From NCBI RefSeq assembly GCF_004843725.1, contig NZ_CP039451.1, forward strand, positions 3,416,001 to 3,480,000: a stretch of 64,000 nucleotides of DNA, written 5' to 3'. Below the pieces are notes generated by a model. That model was given only the letters and a program-made list of their open reading frames with translations, ran no database searches and was not told the origin of the DNA. The position numbers and the translations under genes are program-made. Each line of letters starts with the position of its first letter. Positions within the stretch are counted from its first letter, which is position 1. Positions 44,786-54,061 of the stretch are shown one piece after another. This stretch comes from Psychroserpens sp. NJDZ02 (GTDB taxonomy: Bacteria; Bacteroidota; Bacteroidia; Flavobacteriales; Flavobacteriaceae).

Positions 44786-46045
44786 ATGAAAGATTTATTT
44801 GAAAAAATATACAAGGATAAAGGACCACTAGGTAAATGGGCTGCGCAAGCAGAAGGTTATTTTGTGTTTCCTAAATTAGAAGGGGAAATTTCTAACCGTA
44901 TGAAATTTCAAGGAAAAGATGTAATTACTTGGAGTATTAACGATTACTTAGGATTAGCAAATCATCCTGAAGTACGTAAAGTTGATGCTGAAGCAGCTGC
45001 ACAATATGGTTCTGCTTACCCGATGGGAGCACGTATGATGTCTGGTCACACAGAATTACACGAGCAATTACAAAATGAATTAGCTGAGTTTGTTCAAAAA
45101 GAAGCGGCTTACTTATTAAATTTTGGTTACCAAGGGATGGTGTCTACAGTAGATGCTTTAGTAAGTAAAGATGATATTATTGTATATGATGTTGATGCAC
45201 ATGCGTGTATTATTGATGGTGTAAGATTACATCACGGTAAGCGTTTTACGTACAAGCACAACGACATGGAAAGTTTAGAGAAAAACTTAGAACGTGCGAC
45301 GAAAATGGCAATGACAACAGGAGGAGGAATCTTAGTGATCTCGGAAGGTGTTTTTGGTATGAGAGGAGAGCAAGGACGTTTAAAAGAAATCGTTGCTTTA
45401 AAAGAAAAATTTAACTTTAGGTTATTTGTTGATGATGCTCATGGTTTTGGGACATTAGGTAAGACAGGAGCAGGAGCAGGAGAAGAGCAAGGTGTGCAAG
45501 ATGATATAGATGTCTATTTTGCAACTTTTGCAAAATCTTTAGCTAGTACAGGTGCTTTTATTGCTGCTGATCAAGAAATTATAGATTATTTAAAATATAA
45601 TTTACGTTCTCAAATGTTTGCTAAATCATTGCAAATGCAATTGGTAGTTGGGGCATTAAAACGTTTAGATATGTTACGTACAATGCCTGAGTTAAAACAA
45701 AACTTATGGAAAATTGTAGATGCATTACAATCAGGTCTTAAATCGCGAGGTTTTGATATTGGAACAACACAAAGTTGTGTCACTCCAGTATACTTAAACG
45801 GAAGTATTCCGGAAGCGATGGCTTTAGTTAGAGACTTAAGAGAAAATCATGGAATATTCTGTTCTATTGTAGTATATCCCGTAATTCCAAAAGGATTAAT
45901 TCTATTAAGAATGATTCCTACGGCAACACACACATTACAGGATGTTACAGAAACGTTGGATGCATTTGAAGCTATTAGAGAGCGTTTAGAAAATGGAACT
46001 TACAAACGTATGTCTGCTGCTTTAATTAAAGCAATGGGAGAATAG
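44786..46045 (+). CDS. Alpha-oxoamine synthase, candidate cysteate-fatty acyltransferase (capnine synthase)
   Basis: 419 aa PLP enzyme of the serine palmitoyltransferase/KBL/BioF family. It joins an amino acid and an acyl thioester with decarboxylation. DDAHGFG (D216-G222 region) binds the cofactor; the Schiff-base lysine is K250 in FATFAKSLASTGAF. YGSAYPMGARMMSGHTELH and the long, BioF-unlike N terminus (KDKGPLGKWAAQAEGYFVFP) match the Bacteroidota Spt/Cfat branch. Cfat of Flavobacterium johnsoniae (SulA in Alistipes/Chryseobacterium) uses cysteate to make capnine, needed for gliding. The adjacent cysteine-synthase-like gene favours cysteate over serine, but a serine palmitoyltransferase cannot be excluded. 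Confidence 0.85.
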   Translation: MKDLFEKIYKDKGPLGKWAAQAEGYFVFPKLEGEISNRMKFQGKDVITWSINDYLGLANHPEVRKVDAEAAAQYGSAYPMGARMMSGHTELHEQLQNELAEFVQKEAAYLLNFGYQGMVSTVDALVSKDDIIVYDVDAHACIIDGVRLHHGKRFTYKHNDMESLEKNLERATKMAMTTGGGILVISEGVFGMRGEQGRLKEIVALKEKFNFRLFVDDAHGFGTLGKTGAGAGEEQGVQDDIDVYFATFAKSLASTGAFIAADQEIIDYLKYNLRSQMFAKSLQMQLVVGALKRLDMLRTMPELKQNLWKIVDALQSGLKSRGFDIGTTQSCVTPVYLNGSIPEAMALVRDLRENHGIFCSIVVYPVIPKGLILLRMIPTATHTLQDVTETLDAFEAIRERLENGTYKRMSAALIKAMGE

Positions 46046-46062
46046 GTTTATATATAAATCAT

Positions 46063-46097
46063 AAAAAAATCCGATTCATTTTGAATCGGATTTTTTT
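46063..46097. terminator. Bidirectional terminator after the alpha-oxoamine synthase gene
   Basis: A7, TCCGATTCA, TTT, TGAATCGGA, T7; convergent GNAT gene on the other side. Confidence 0.9.
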
Positions 46098-46167
46098 GTT
46101 TAATTAATTTTTTATCGAATGCAATACTAAATATAATGGTCGTGTTTTAAACGATTATAAAACTTAT

Positions 46168-47289
46168 TTAGTCTAAGTTCTTTTTAAAGGTACAACGTCT
46201 AATATAAACTTCTGGATCAAAGTGTTTCCATATTTTATGTATTGCTTCGTTATCTTCTAATTCTGGAGTTCTGTAACAGGTTTTAATACCTTTTTGAATA
46301 AATGTATTGTAGTATTCGTTAAATATAACGGCATGCACTCCTTTGTTTTGGTAATCAGGATGTACTCCAATTAAGTAAAACATCACATCTTTACTTTCTT
46401 TTTTAGCTTTCAATAATTTTATAAATCCAAAAGGTAATAGTTTCCCATTCATTTGTTTTAATGCGTCAGCAAATCGTGGCATAACCACAGCAAAAGCGAC
46501 AAGTTTATTATCTTTGTCCACAACAAATTTGATGTATTCTGGATTGATAAAACTTATAAATTTCTTTTTAAAATACTCTTTTTGTATGTCTGTAATAGCA
46601 ACAAAAGAAGATAGAGAGGCATAGCTATCGTTAAATAAATCAAACATTTGATCTACATAAGGCATAACTTGAGACGTTTTTTTTAAGTCTAAAGCTTTAA
46701 GTTGGTAGCGACGTTTAATTAGTTCTTGTGCTTTGTAGAAAAATTCCGGTTTGACATTTTCAAAAGGAAAACGACTTTCAGAATATTTCTTTTCAACAGA
46801 AAACTCATGCTCTTGATAGTGTTTAACATAATAAGAATGATTATACCAAGTAATCATGTTACCTACGGTGTTAAATCCTTCTGTTATAACACCTACTTTG
46901 TCTAGATTAGAAAATCCAACGGGACCTTCTGTGTATTCTAATCCCTTTGCTTTTCCAATAGTGTATACTTCATTTAAAAGCGCTTTACTGACTTCTAAAT
47001 CGTCAATAAAATCAAACCATCCAAAGCGCATTTTTTTTATGTTTTGGTCCTTGACTTCTAACCAGTTTATTATTGCTGCGATACGTCCTACAACTTTATT
47101 GTCTTTATAAGCTAGGAATAATGTGGCTTCTGCATCATTAAAAATAGGGTTTTTGTCAGCATCAAATGTGGCTAATTCTTGACTGATAATGGGCGGTACC
47201 CAATATTTAGAATCCTTATATATTTCAAAAGGAAATTTAACAAATGCTTTGTAATCTGCTTTTGAAACTACTTTTTTTGTTGTAATCAT
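46168..47289 (-). CDS. Large GNAT-fold protein next to the lipid gene pair
   Basis: 373 aa, about twice a normal GNAT. The N-terminal half has FLAYKDNKVVGRIAAIIN. The C-terminal half has the acetyl-CoA loop LIGVHPDYQNKGVHAVIFNEYY and ends YIRRCTFKKNLD. The opening FVKFPFEIYKDSKYWVPP is characteristic of a Bacteroidota family of double-GNAT-like proteins of unknown substrate. It is convergent with the alpha-oxoamine synthase gene, and a role in acylating the same lipids is only a guess. 14 bases separate it from the upstream outer-membrane gene on the same strand. Confidence 0.75.
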   Translation of the reverse strand: MITTKKVVSKADYKAFVKFPFEIYKDSKYWVPPIISQELATFDADKNPIFNDAEATLFLAYKDNKVVGRIAAIINWLEVKDQNIKKMRFGWFDFIDDLEVSKALLNEVYTIGKAKGLEYTEGPVGFSNLDKVGVITEGFNTVGNMITWYNHSYYVKHYQEHEFSVEKKYSESRFPFENVKPEFFYKAQELIKRRYQLKALDLKKTSQVMPYVDQMFDLFNDSYASLSSFVAITDIQKEYFKKKFISFINPEYIKFVVDKDNKLVAFAVVMPRFADALKQMNGKLLPFGFIKLLKAKKESKDVMFYLIGVHPDYQNKGVHAVIFNEYYNTFIQKGIKTCYRTPELEDNEAIHKIWKHFDPEVYIRRCTFKKNLD

Positions 47290-47303
47290 ATAAAAAAGAA
47301 GGA

Positions 47304-48362
47304 TTAGTTTTCGTCGTCGAAATCAATTTCTTGAGTTTCTTTTTTTCGTTTACCTGAATCTTCAGGAGTATCAGAATCTCCGTCTTTTTTCTTTGTCTTA
47401 TTTCTGTTGGCTTTTCTTTCGTATTCTTCTAGAACATCAGTTCCATTATCTTTGTCTGCTTCTGGATCTTTATGAAAATCTAAACGATAAGATGCACCAA
47501 AATTAACGCCAAAGACAGAAGGGGTGTCCTTAGTATTAAATGTGATTGCCGTATCTAACTGAAAATCCTTATTCCATAAATAGGCACCACCCACTCTAAA
47601 TAAGTTGTCTGCGTAGTAATCACTTTTGATCCCTTCCGCTTCACCAAAAACAACCCATTGCTCATTAATCGCTTTAGTTAAAGTTAAGATATATTGAAAA
47701 TCTGAATAGTCAGTACCAATTCTGTCTTTAGCAAAATTCATGACTAAAACATAGCCGCTATTAAAATTGTGTTGTGTAGCAAGCATAACTTTAGGAGAAA
47801 ATCCACCGTCATAGTTAGGACTTGTTAAAGGATTACTATAAGGAACATAGGTGTTGTTTTCTGCATCATAATTAGCACCAACATAAACTGCAACCGCAGG
47901 AATTAAACTACTCCATCTAAATTTGCGATTAGCATGATAGCTAAAGATGTTTGGTTTTTCTTCACCACTTTTTTTATAAGGATCATATACTAGATATTTA
48001 GCACCGACAGTTAAATATCTAAAATTAGCACGATCTGTTTCTATAGGAAATGCAGCAGAGCGATTGTCTGTAAACGTGTCATTTTGGTAAGTTCCTTCTA
48101 TATTTAATTCTAATGGTTCCCATAGCAATCCGTAACGGGCAGCAAAATCAATTCCGAAACCGGAAGCTTCATTTTTTAAGGGCGTATGTTCTTCTTTAAC
48201 CAAGTAAGGGCCAACTTCAAGCTGCGCTACATTTTTTCCAACAGAAAAAGCACTTCTTGAGACTCCAGGTCTGTTAGAATTTATGACGTCTGTATATTGT
48301 GCAGTAGCAGTAAAGCTTACTAAAAGCAGAATATAGTTTAATATTAATTTTGGGTTAAGCAT
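47304..48362 (-). CDS. Outer-membrane channel-like transporter (Phenol_MetA_deg type)
   Basis: 352 aa. Signal peptide (1-21, ending ATAQ). INSNRPGVSRSAFSVGKNVAQLEVG is the usual start of this barrel family. Alternating aromatic strands follow (about 60-290), then an acidic/basic low-complexity tail (about 305-352, KKKDGDSDTPEDSGKRKK). Such proteins are called putative transporters; the substrate is unknown. The charged C-terminal tail is longer than needed for the barrel. It probably shares a transcript with the downstream GNAT gene. Confidence 0.75.
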   Translation of the reverse strand: MLNPKLILNYILLLVSFTATAQYTDVINSNRPGVSRSAFSVGKNVAQLEVGPYLVKEEHTPLKNEASGFGIDFAARYGLLWEPLELNIEGTYQNDTFTDNRSAAFPIETDRANFRYLTVGAKYLVYDPYKKSGEEKPNIFSYHANRKFRWSSLIPAVAVYVGANYDAENNTYVPYSNPLTSPNYDGGFSPKVMLATQHNFNSGYVLVMNFAKDRIGTDYSDFQYILTLTKAINEQWVVFGEAEGIKSDYYADNLFRVGGAYLWNKDFQLDTAITFNTKDTPSVFGVNFGASYRLDFHKDPEADKDNGTDVLEEYERKANRNKTKKKDGDSDTPEDSGKRKKETQEIDFDDEN

Positions 48363-48379
48363 ATATTTTTGTTTGAATT

Positions 48380-48387
48380 CAAATATA
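48380..48387 (-). promoter_or_regulatory. -7 box (TATATTTG) for the outer-membrane channel gene
   Basis: Exact TAnnTTTG on the minus strand, 17 bases upstream of the ATG. Confidence 0.45.
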
Positions 48388-48440
48388 AGATTTTATATTT
48401 TTTTTAAGTATTTAAAACTTAATTTAAAACTGAAGAATTG

Positions 48441-48448
48441 TATTTTTG
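48441..48448 (+). promoter_or_regulatory. -7 box (TATTTTTG) for the DUF4834-yfhO unit
   Basis: Exact TAnnTTTG, 32 bases before the ATG at 48481; divergent to the box at 48380. Confidence 0.45.
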
Positions 48449-48480
48449 TTAAAGTATTTATAATTTAACAAAATTTACAT

Positions 48481-48732
48481 ATGGGTTTATTAAGAACCAT
48501 CCTTATTATTGTATTAATTTACTACGGATTAAAAATCTTATCTCGTTTGTTTGCGCCTGCACTTTTTAAATATGCAAGTAAAAAAGCATCAGAACGTTTT
48601 GGAGGCGCTTTTAATCAACAAAGACAAGAGCCTGCTAAAAAAGAAGGAGAGATATCTATTGATAAAATGCCTAAAAACAAATCTTCAAATAAAAATGTTG
48701 GGGAGTATGTAGATTACGAAGAAATTGAGTAA
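48481..48732 (+). CDS. DUF4834-family small membrane protein
   Basis: 83 aa. One hydrophobic helix at the N terminus (LLRTILIIVLIYYGLKIL), then a basic segment and the end NVGEYVDYEEIE, the hallmark of DUF4834. In Bacteroidota the gene typically precedes yfhO, as here (30-base gap). Function unknown; co-occurrence suggests a link to YfhO. Confidence 0.8.
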   Translation: MGLLRTILIIVLIYYGLKILSRLFAPALFKYASKKASERFGGAFNQQRQEPAKKEGEISIDKMPKNKSSNKNVGEYVDYEEIE

Positions 48733-48737
48733 TTTTC

Positions 48738-48758
48738 GACCTCACAGTTTTTAAAGCC
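48738..48758 (+). repeat. Half-copy of the GACCTCACAGG palindrome
   Basis: GACCTCACAG then TTTTTAAAGCC matches the left arm of the palindrome at 15426-15457 with small changes. It fills most of the gap between DUF4834 and yfhO and lacks the right arm. Confidence 0.45.
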
Positions 48759-48762
48759 ATTT

Positions 48763-51201
48763 ATGCAATTTTCTTTTAAAAAAATCTTACCACATATTTT
48801 AGTATTGGTAGGGTTCATCATTTGTTCTATAGCCTATTTTAGCCCTGTCTTACAAGGGAAAGTCATTTATCAAAGTGATATTGTTCACTACACTGGTATG
48901 GCTAAACAACAAAAAGATTTCAAAACCAAGACAGGTGAAGAAACGTATTGGACCAATAGTGCTTTTGGCGGAATGCCAACCTATCAATTAGGGGCAAAAT
49001 ATCCACATAACTACATCAAAAAATTAGATTTAGCTTTACGATTTCTGCCAAGACCGGCAGATTACTTGTTTCTTTATTTCTTAGGATTTTATATTTTGCT
49101 TTTAGTATTAAAAGTAGATTGGAAATTAGCAGGACTTGGCGCATTGGCCTTTGGTTTTTCCACATACCTTATTATAATCCTTGGTGTGGGGCATAATAGT
49201 AAAGCGCATGCTATTGCTTATATGCCTTTAGTGTTAAGTGGAATTTTATTGACCTTTAGGGGTAAATATATTTGGGGTTTTTTACTAACTGCAGTAGCTA
49301 TGGGATTAGAGTTAGTCGCTAATCACTACCAAATGACTTACTATTTATTACTATTAGTATTGGTTTTAGGTATTGCTTATTTGGTTGATGCCTATCGTAA
49401 AAATGTCTTACCACATTTTTTTAAAGCAGTAGGTGTTTTGTCTGCAGCAGTGCTGTTAGCTATAGGTTTAAATGCAACTAATATATTAGCCACCCAAGAT
49501 TATGTTAAAGAAAGCACACGTGGTAAAAGTGAATTAAACATAAATCCCGATGGCTCTAAAAGAGAGAATAGTAATGGCTTAAGTAAAGCATATATCACAG
49601 AATATAGCTACGGAAAATTAGAATCTTTTAATTTGTTTATACCTAGGTTTTTAGGTGGCGGAAGTGGAGAGGATGTTGGTGAAAATTCAGCAGTATACAA
49701 ATATATAATCGGTGAAGGAGTACCACCTGCAGATGCTAGAGCGTATACAAAAAGCTTACCTACTTATTGGGGGAGTCAAACCATAGTAGAAGCACCTGCT
49801 TATATTGGAGCGGTAGTTCTATTTTTATTTGTACTTGGGCTTTTCTTGGTTAAAGGACGCTTAAAATGGTGGTTAGTTGGCGGAACCGTTTTGTCATTAT
49901 TATTGTCCTATGGAAAAAATCTAGAATTTTTAACGAACTTTTTTATCAATTATGTTCCCTTATATAATAAGTTTAGAGCGGTTAGTTCGATACAAGTTAT
50001 ATTGGAGTTGTGTATTCCTGTATTGGCTGTATTTGCCTTAGTCAGATTATTTAATGATGTGGTTAAAACTGAAGAAAAGCTAAACGCATTAAAATATACA
50101 GTATTAATAACAGGAGGACTAGCTATTTTGTTTTTATTGTTTGAAACCATAGGGTTAATTGATTTTGTTGGTGGTGTAGATGGACGTATTAGAGATGCCA
50201 ATGGACAAGCCTTTCTTGATGCGTTAAGAGAAGATAGAGCAAGTTTATTTACAACAGATACACTTAGGACATTGATATTTGTATTATTAGCTGCAGGTGT
50301 GATTTATTTGTTTTTGAAAAACACATTAAATGAAACAAAGGCGATTGTTGTTTTAGGCGTATTGATTGTTTTTGATTTAGTTGGTGTAGATAAACAGTAT
50401 GTAAATAATGACGATTTTGTATCTAAACTGACAATGGAACGTCCGTACGCTCCTAACAAAGCCGATTTACAAATTTTAACGGATCAATCTAACTATAGAG
50501 TTTACGATATTACTTCTGGAGGCGCAAAAGCTAGTTATTTTCATAATGCTTTAGGTGGTTACCATGCGGCAAAACCTAAGCGTTATCAGGATTTATATGA
50601 ATTTTATATCTCAAAAAATAATATTAATGTATTAAGTATGCTTAACGCGAAATACATTATTGGTGAAGGTGAAGATGGAAAGCCATTTCCTTACGTAAAC
50701 AATGATGCCAATGGTAATGCTTGGTTTATAAAAAACCTAGAAAAATTAAAATCACCTACAGATGAGATTTTAGCTTTAGAGACTTTAAAAAATAAAGTGA
50801 CAGCTGTATATTCTAATGGTTTTAAAGAGAAAATGAATGTGCCAAAATCATTTAAAACGGATTCTTTAGCTTCAATAAAGGTTAGCGATTATAAACCTAA
50901 TTACATTAAATATCAATCTAATAATTCAAATGATGGGTTTGCTGTATTTTCGGAAATGTATTACGGAAGTGGTTGGAACGCCTATATTGATGGTCAAGCT
51001 AAGCCGCATTACAAAGTCGATTATGCATTACGTGGTATGGAAATACCAAAAGGAAAGCATACTATCGAGTTTAAATTTGAACCTCAAGTCGTTAAAACAG
51101 GGAGTACAATTGCTTTAGCAAGTTCTATATTATTAGGGTTACTTGTACTTGGTGGCTTATTTTTCAGATTTAAAAGTTTGATTATAAACGACAAAGCTTA
51201 A
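48763..51201 (+). CDS. YfhO-family multi-pass membrane protein
   Basis: 812 aa. About 12-13 membrane helices, the first near 10-28, with a large loop after the first (QGKVIYQSDIVHYTGMAKQQ, FGGMPTYQLG) typical of YfhO/GT-C-like proteins. The C-terminal third is an extracytoplasmic domain (SEMYYGSGWNAYIDGQ, YALRGMEIPKGKHTIEFKF) and a final helix. B. subtilis YfhO glycosylates lipoteichoic acid; here a role in adding sugars to an envelope polymer is likely. The next genes encode a glycosyltransferase and a flippase, forming a surface-glycan set. Confidence 0.88.
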   Translation: MQFSFKKILPHILVLVGFIICSIAYFSPVLQGKVIYQSDIVHYTGMAKQQKDFKTKTGEETYWTNSAFGGMPTYQLGAKYPHNYIKKLDLALRFLPRPADYLFLYFLGFYILLLVLKVDWKLAGLGALAFGFSTYLIIILGVGHNSKAHAIAYMPLVLSGILLTFRGKYIWGFLLTAVAMGLELVANHYQMTYYLLLLVLVLGIAYLVDAYRKNVLPHFFKAVGVLSAAVLLAIGLNATNILATQDYVKESTRGKSELNINPDGSKRENSNGLSKAYITEYSYGKLESFNLFIPRFLGGGSGEDVGENSAVYKYIIGEGVPPADARAYTKSLPTYWGSQTIVEAPAYIGAVVLFLFVLGLFLVKGRLKWWLVGGTVLSLLLSYGKNLEFLTNFFINYVPLYNKFRAVSSIQVILELCIPVLAVFALVRLFNDVVKTEEKLNALKYTVLITGGLAILFLLFETIGLIDFVGGVDGRIRDANGQAFLDALREDRASLFTTDTLRTLIFVLLAAGVIYLFLKNTLNETKAIVVLGVLIVFDLVGVDKQYVNNDDFVSKLTMERPYAPNKADLQILTDQSNYRVYDITSGGAKASYFHNALGGYHAAKPKRYQDLYEFYISKNNINVLSMLNAKYIIGEGEDGKPFPYVNNDANGNAWFIKNLEKLKSPTDEILALETLKNKVTAVYSNGFKEKMNVPKSFKTDSLASIKVSDYKPNYIKYQSNNSNDGFAVFSEMYYGSGWNAYIDGQAKPHYKVDYALRGMEIPKGKHTIEFKFEPQVVKTGSTIALASSILLGLLVLGGLFFRFKSLIINDKA

Positions 51202-51235
51202 GTACAAGGCTTAATTTCCGCGAAAGCGTTATATA

Positions 51236-52522
51236 ATGGATAAAAAAAAGGTACTGATTATTACTTATTATTGGCCACCAGCAGGTGGACCCGGGGTACA
51301 GCGCTGGTTAAAATTTGTTAAGTACTTACCAGATTTTAATATAGAGCCTATTGTATATTGTCCTTCAAATGCCAATTATCCTATTGTAGATAAGACATTG
51401 TTAGATCAAGTTAATCCTGATCTAATAGTACTTAAACAACCTATAAGAGAGCCTTATAAATTGGCGCAATTGTTTTCAAAAAAAAGCAACACTATAAGCA
51501 AAGGGATTATAGCAGAACGGCAAAAACAAAGTCTAATAGAGCGTTTAATGTTATTTGTAAGAGGGAATTTTTTTATCCCTGATGCGCGTAAAAATTGGGT
51601 AAAACCGTCTGTTAAGTATCTAGCAACTTACATACAGGATTTTAAAATTGATACTATTATTACTAGTGGTCCTCCACATAGCTTGCATTTAATTGGTATG
51701 GCGTTACAAGCGCAATTGGGAGTTAAATGGATTGCAGATTTTAGAGATCCTTGGACAACTATTGGATATCATAAACAATTAAAATTGACAGCAAAGTCTA
51801 AAAAAAAACATAAGGATTTAGAGCGTAAAGTACTTAATAATGCCGATCAAATTATAGTTACGAGTCCAAGTACAAAAGTAGAATTTGAGCAAATTACTAA
51901 GCAACGTATTCAGGTTATTACTAATGGTTATGATAACGAAAAAGTAACTGTAACGGCGTTAGATAAAAAGTTTACACTCTCTCATATAGGCTCTTTATTG
52001 TCTAAAAGAAATCCAGAAGTCCTTTGGAAAGTGTTGCATGATTTGGTTGAGGAGGATGCTGAATTTGCATCTCAATTTCAATTAAATTTAATTGGTGCAG
52101 TAGGGGTGGAAGTATTGCAATCTATTCAAATATATAATTTAACTGATAGTTTAAATAATATGGGTTATGTTTCGCATAGTGAAGCAGTTGTGTTTCAGAA
52201 AAAGTCTCAATTATTATTGTTAATTGAAATAGATTCTGAAGATACCAAAGCCATTATTCCAGGTAAGTTATTTGAATATATGGTCGCTGATAGACCTATA
52301 ATTGCAATAGGTCCGCGAGGTGCAGATGTAGCTTCAATCATTAAAACAACCAACACAGGTCAGTTTTTTGATTATCAAGACTATGACAATTTAAAGAATG
52401 TTATAAAACAACATTTTGAGGCTTTTAAAGTTAATAATTTAAAATCGTATCCAATAGGTCTGCAACAGTATTCTAGACAACAATTGACTAAGAATTTAGC
52501 AGGGCTTATAAACCCTTCATAA
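51236..52522 (+). CDS. Glycosyltransferase family 4-like protein
   Basis: 428 aa, GT-B fold. The N-terminal ITYYWPPAGGPGVQRWLKF loop is typical of the GT4 acceptor domain. SGPPHSLHLIGMALQ and WIADFRDPW follow. The donor-binding region holds IGSLLSKRNPEVLW and the E-rich KLFEYMVADRPIIAIG. It transfers a sugar from a nucleotide-sugar donor to an envelope glycan; donor unknown. 34 bases after yfhO, 13 before the flippase gene. Confidence 0.9.
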   Translation: MDKKKVLIITYYWPPAGGPGVQRWLKFVKYLPDFNIEPIVYCPSNANYPIVDKTLLDQVNPDLIVLKQPIREPYKLAQLFSKKSNTISKGIIAERQKQSLIERLMLFVRGNFFIPDARKNWVKPSVKYLATYIQDFKIDTIITSGPPHSLHLIGMALQAQLGVKWIADFRDPWTTIGYHKQLKLTAKSKKKHKDLERKVLNNADQIIVTSPSTKVEFEQITKQRIQVITNGYDNEKVTVTALDKKFTLSHIGSLLSKRNPEVLWKVLHDLVEEDAEFASQFQLNLIGAVGVEVLQSIQIYNLTDSLNNMGYVSHSEAVVFQKKSQLLLLIEIDSEDTKAIIPGKLFEYMVADRPIIAIGPRGADVASIIKTTNTGQFFDYQDYDNLKNVIKQHFEAFKVNNLKSYPIGLQQYSRQQLTKNLAGLINPS

Positions 52523-52535
52523 CTTATTTTAATAT

Positions 52536-53987
52536 ATGGGAATAGTCATTAATCAATCTATCAAAAACACTATTATAACTTATTTTGGTTTTGGTATTGG
52601 AGCTATTAATGTTATTTTTTTATACACCCAATTTTTAACAGAAGAGTACTTTGGTTTAATCACTTTTATATTATCCACTGCAAGTATATTAATGCCTTTT
52701 ATGGCATTTGGTGTGCACAATACTATTGTTAAGTTTTATTCGTCTTTTAAAAGCCGACAATCTCAAAATAGTTTTCTAAGTATTATGCTTTTGCTGCCTT
52801 TGCTGCTTATTATTCCGTTAGGGGTAATCACGCATTTGGCTTACGATAGTATTGCGAATTGGTTGTCTAAGGAGAATGCAATCATAAAGGATTACACATG
52901 GTTAATCTATGTGTCTGCAGGTGCTTTTGCTTATTTTGAAGTCTTTTATGCTTGGAGTAAAGTACAATTGCAAAGTGTGTTTGGTAATTTTATGAGTGAA
53001 GTGTTTCATAGGGTTGCTACAACGATACTGCTTATTTGTCTTTATTTTGGGTATTTAACGGTAGATCAGTTAATTTATGGCATTGTCATAGTTTATGTTA
53101 TCCGCGCATTTATAATGACACTGTATGCGTTTAGTTTAAGACTACCTAGTTTTAGATTTACTAAAATTCCTAATCTATCTAGTATTTTAAAATATTCAGC
53201 TTTAATAATTATTGCAGGTTCCGTGGCTAACATTATTTTAGAGATTGATAAGTTTATGTTAGGTCAGTTTGAAGCACTAAACAATGTTGCTTATTATGGC
53301 GTAGCAATTTATATAGCCACAGTTATTGGTGTTCCTGCACGTGCAATGCATCAAATAGCAAATCCGTTGACGGCTAAGTTTTTGAATGAAGGGAATACGG
53401 TCGAGTTAAAGACCTTGTATCAAAAAAGTTCGATTAACTTATTTATTATTAGTGGGTTTATTTTTTTGTGTATTATTATCAATATAAGTAAGCTGTATCT
53501 TTTGATACCAGGAAATTATAGTGAAGGGTTTATTGTTGTTTTGGTAATAGGTCTGGCTAAGTTGTCCGATAACTTAATTGGAAACAATAACGCTATTCTT
53601 TTTAATAGTGATTATTATAGAGTTGTCCTCATGTTTGGGGTATTGTTGGCAATATTAACAGTCGTTTTAAATTTAATTTTTATTCCTGTTTATGGTATTA
53701 ATGGGGCAGCGTATGCTAGTTGTATTACGATATTTACGTATAATATAATAAAGTTAACGTTTGTCTACAAGAAGTTTAAAATGCATCCTTTTACTATTTC
53801 GACATTTAAAACATTAGTTTTAATTGGTGTTTGTGGATTAGGTTTATTCTTTTGGGAATTCCCTTTTCATCCCATAGTAGATATTGCTCTAAAAACATTG
53901 CTATTATCTATAGTCTATGGTTTGTCCGTTTATAAATTTAATTTATCAGAAGATATTTCTAAACTATTAAATCGTTTTATACCATAA
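52536..53987 (+). CDS. Polysaccharide flippase (Wzx/MATE-like)
   Basis: 483 aa with about 12-14 hydrophobic helices and the pattern of PST/oligosaccharide-flippase transporters (ISGFIFLCIIINISKLYLLIPGNY, GINGAAYASCITIFTYNII). It moves lipid-linked oligosaccharide across the inner membrane. It is the last gene of the DUF4834-yfhO-GT4-flippase unit, so the unit could make and export one surface saccharide. Substrate unknown. Confidence 0.85.
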   Translation: MGIVINQSIKNTIITYFGFGIGAINVIFLYTQFLTEEYFGLITFILSTASILMPFMAFGVHNTIVKFYSSFKSRQSQNSFLSIMLLLPLLLIIPLGVITHLAYDSIANWLSKENAIIKDYTWLIYVSAGAFAYFEVFYAWSKVQLQSVFGNFMSEVFHRVATTILLICLYFGYLTVDQLIYGIVIVYVIRAFIMTLYAFSLRLPSFRFTKIPNLSSILKYSALIIIAGSVANIILEIDKFMLGQFEALNNVAYYGVAIYIATVIGVPARAMHQIANPLTAKFLNEGNTVELKTLYQKSSINLFIISGFIFLCIIINISKLYLLIPGNYSEGFIVVLVIGLAKLSDNLIGNNNAILFNSDYYRVVLMFGVLLAILTVVLNLIFIPVYGINGAAYASCITIFTYNIIKLTFVYKKFKMHPFTISTFKTLVLIGVCGLGLFFWEFPFHPIVDIALKTLLLSIVYGLSVYKFNLSEDISKLLNRFIP

Positions 53988-54036
53988 AAAAATCCTACAA
54001 ACGGTTGCTTGAGGGCAAACAACTGTTTGTAGGATT
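53985..54036 (-). terminator. Long-stem terminator between flippase and the repeat protein
   Basis: A 12-bp stem AATCCTACAAAC / GTTTGTAGGATT, extended by 5 more pairs including a G-U, with a 12-base loop. The T-tract is on the minus strand, so it serves the secreted-repeat gene and may also serve the flippase gene. Confidence 0.75.
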
Positions 54037-54061
54037 CTAATGTTTCAACTAATTTTTAGTA

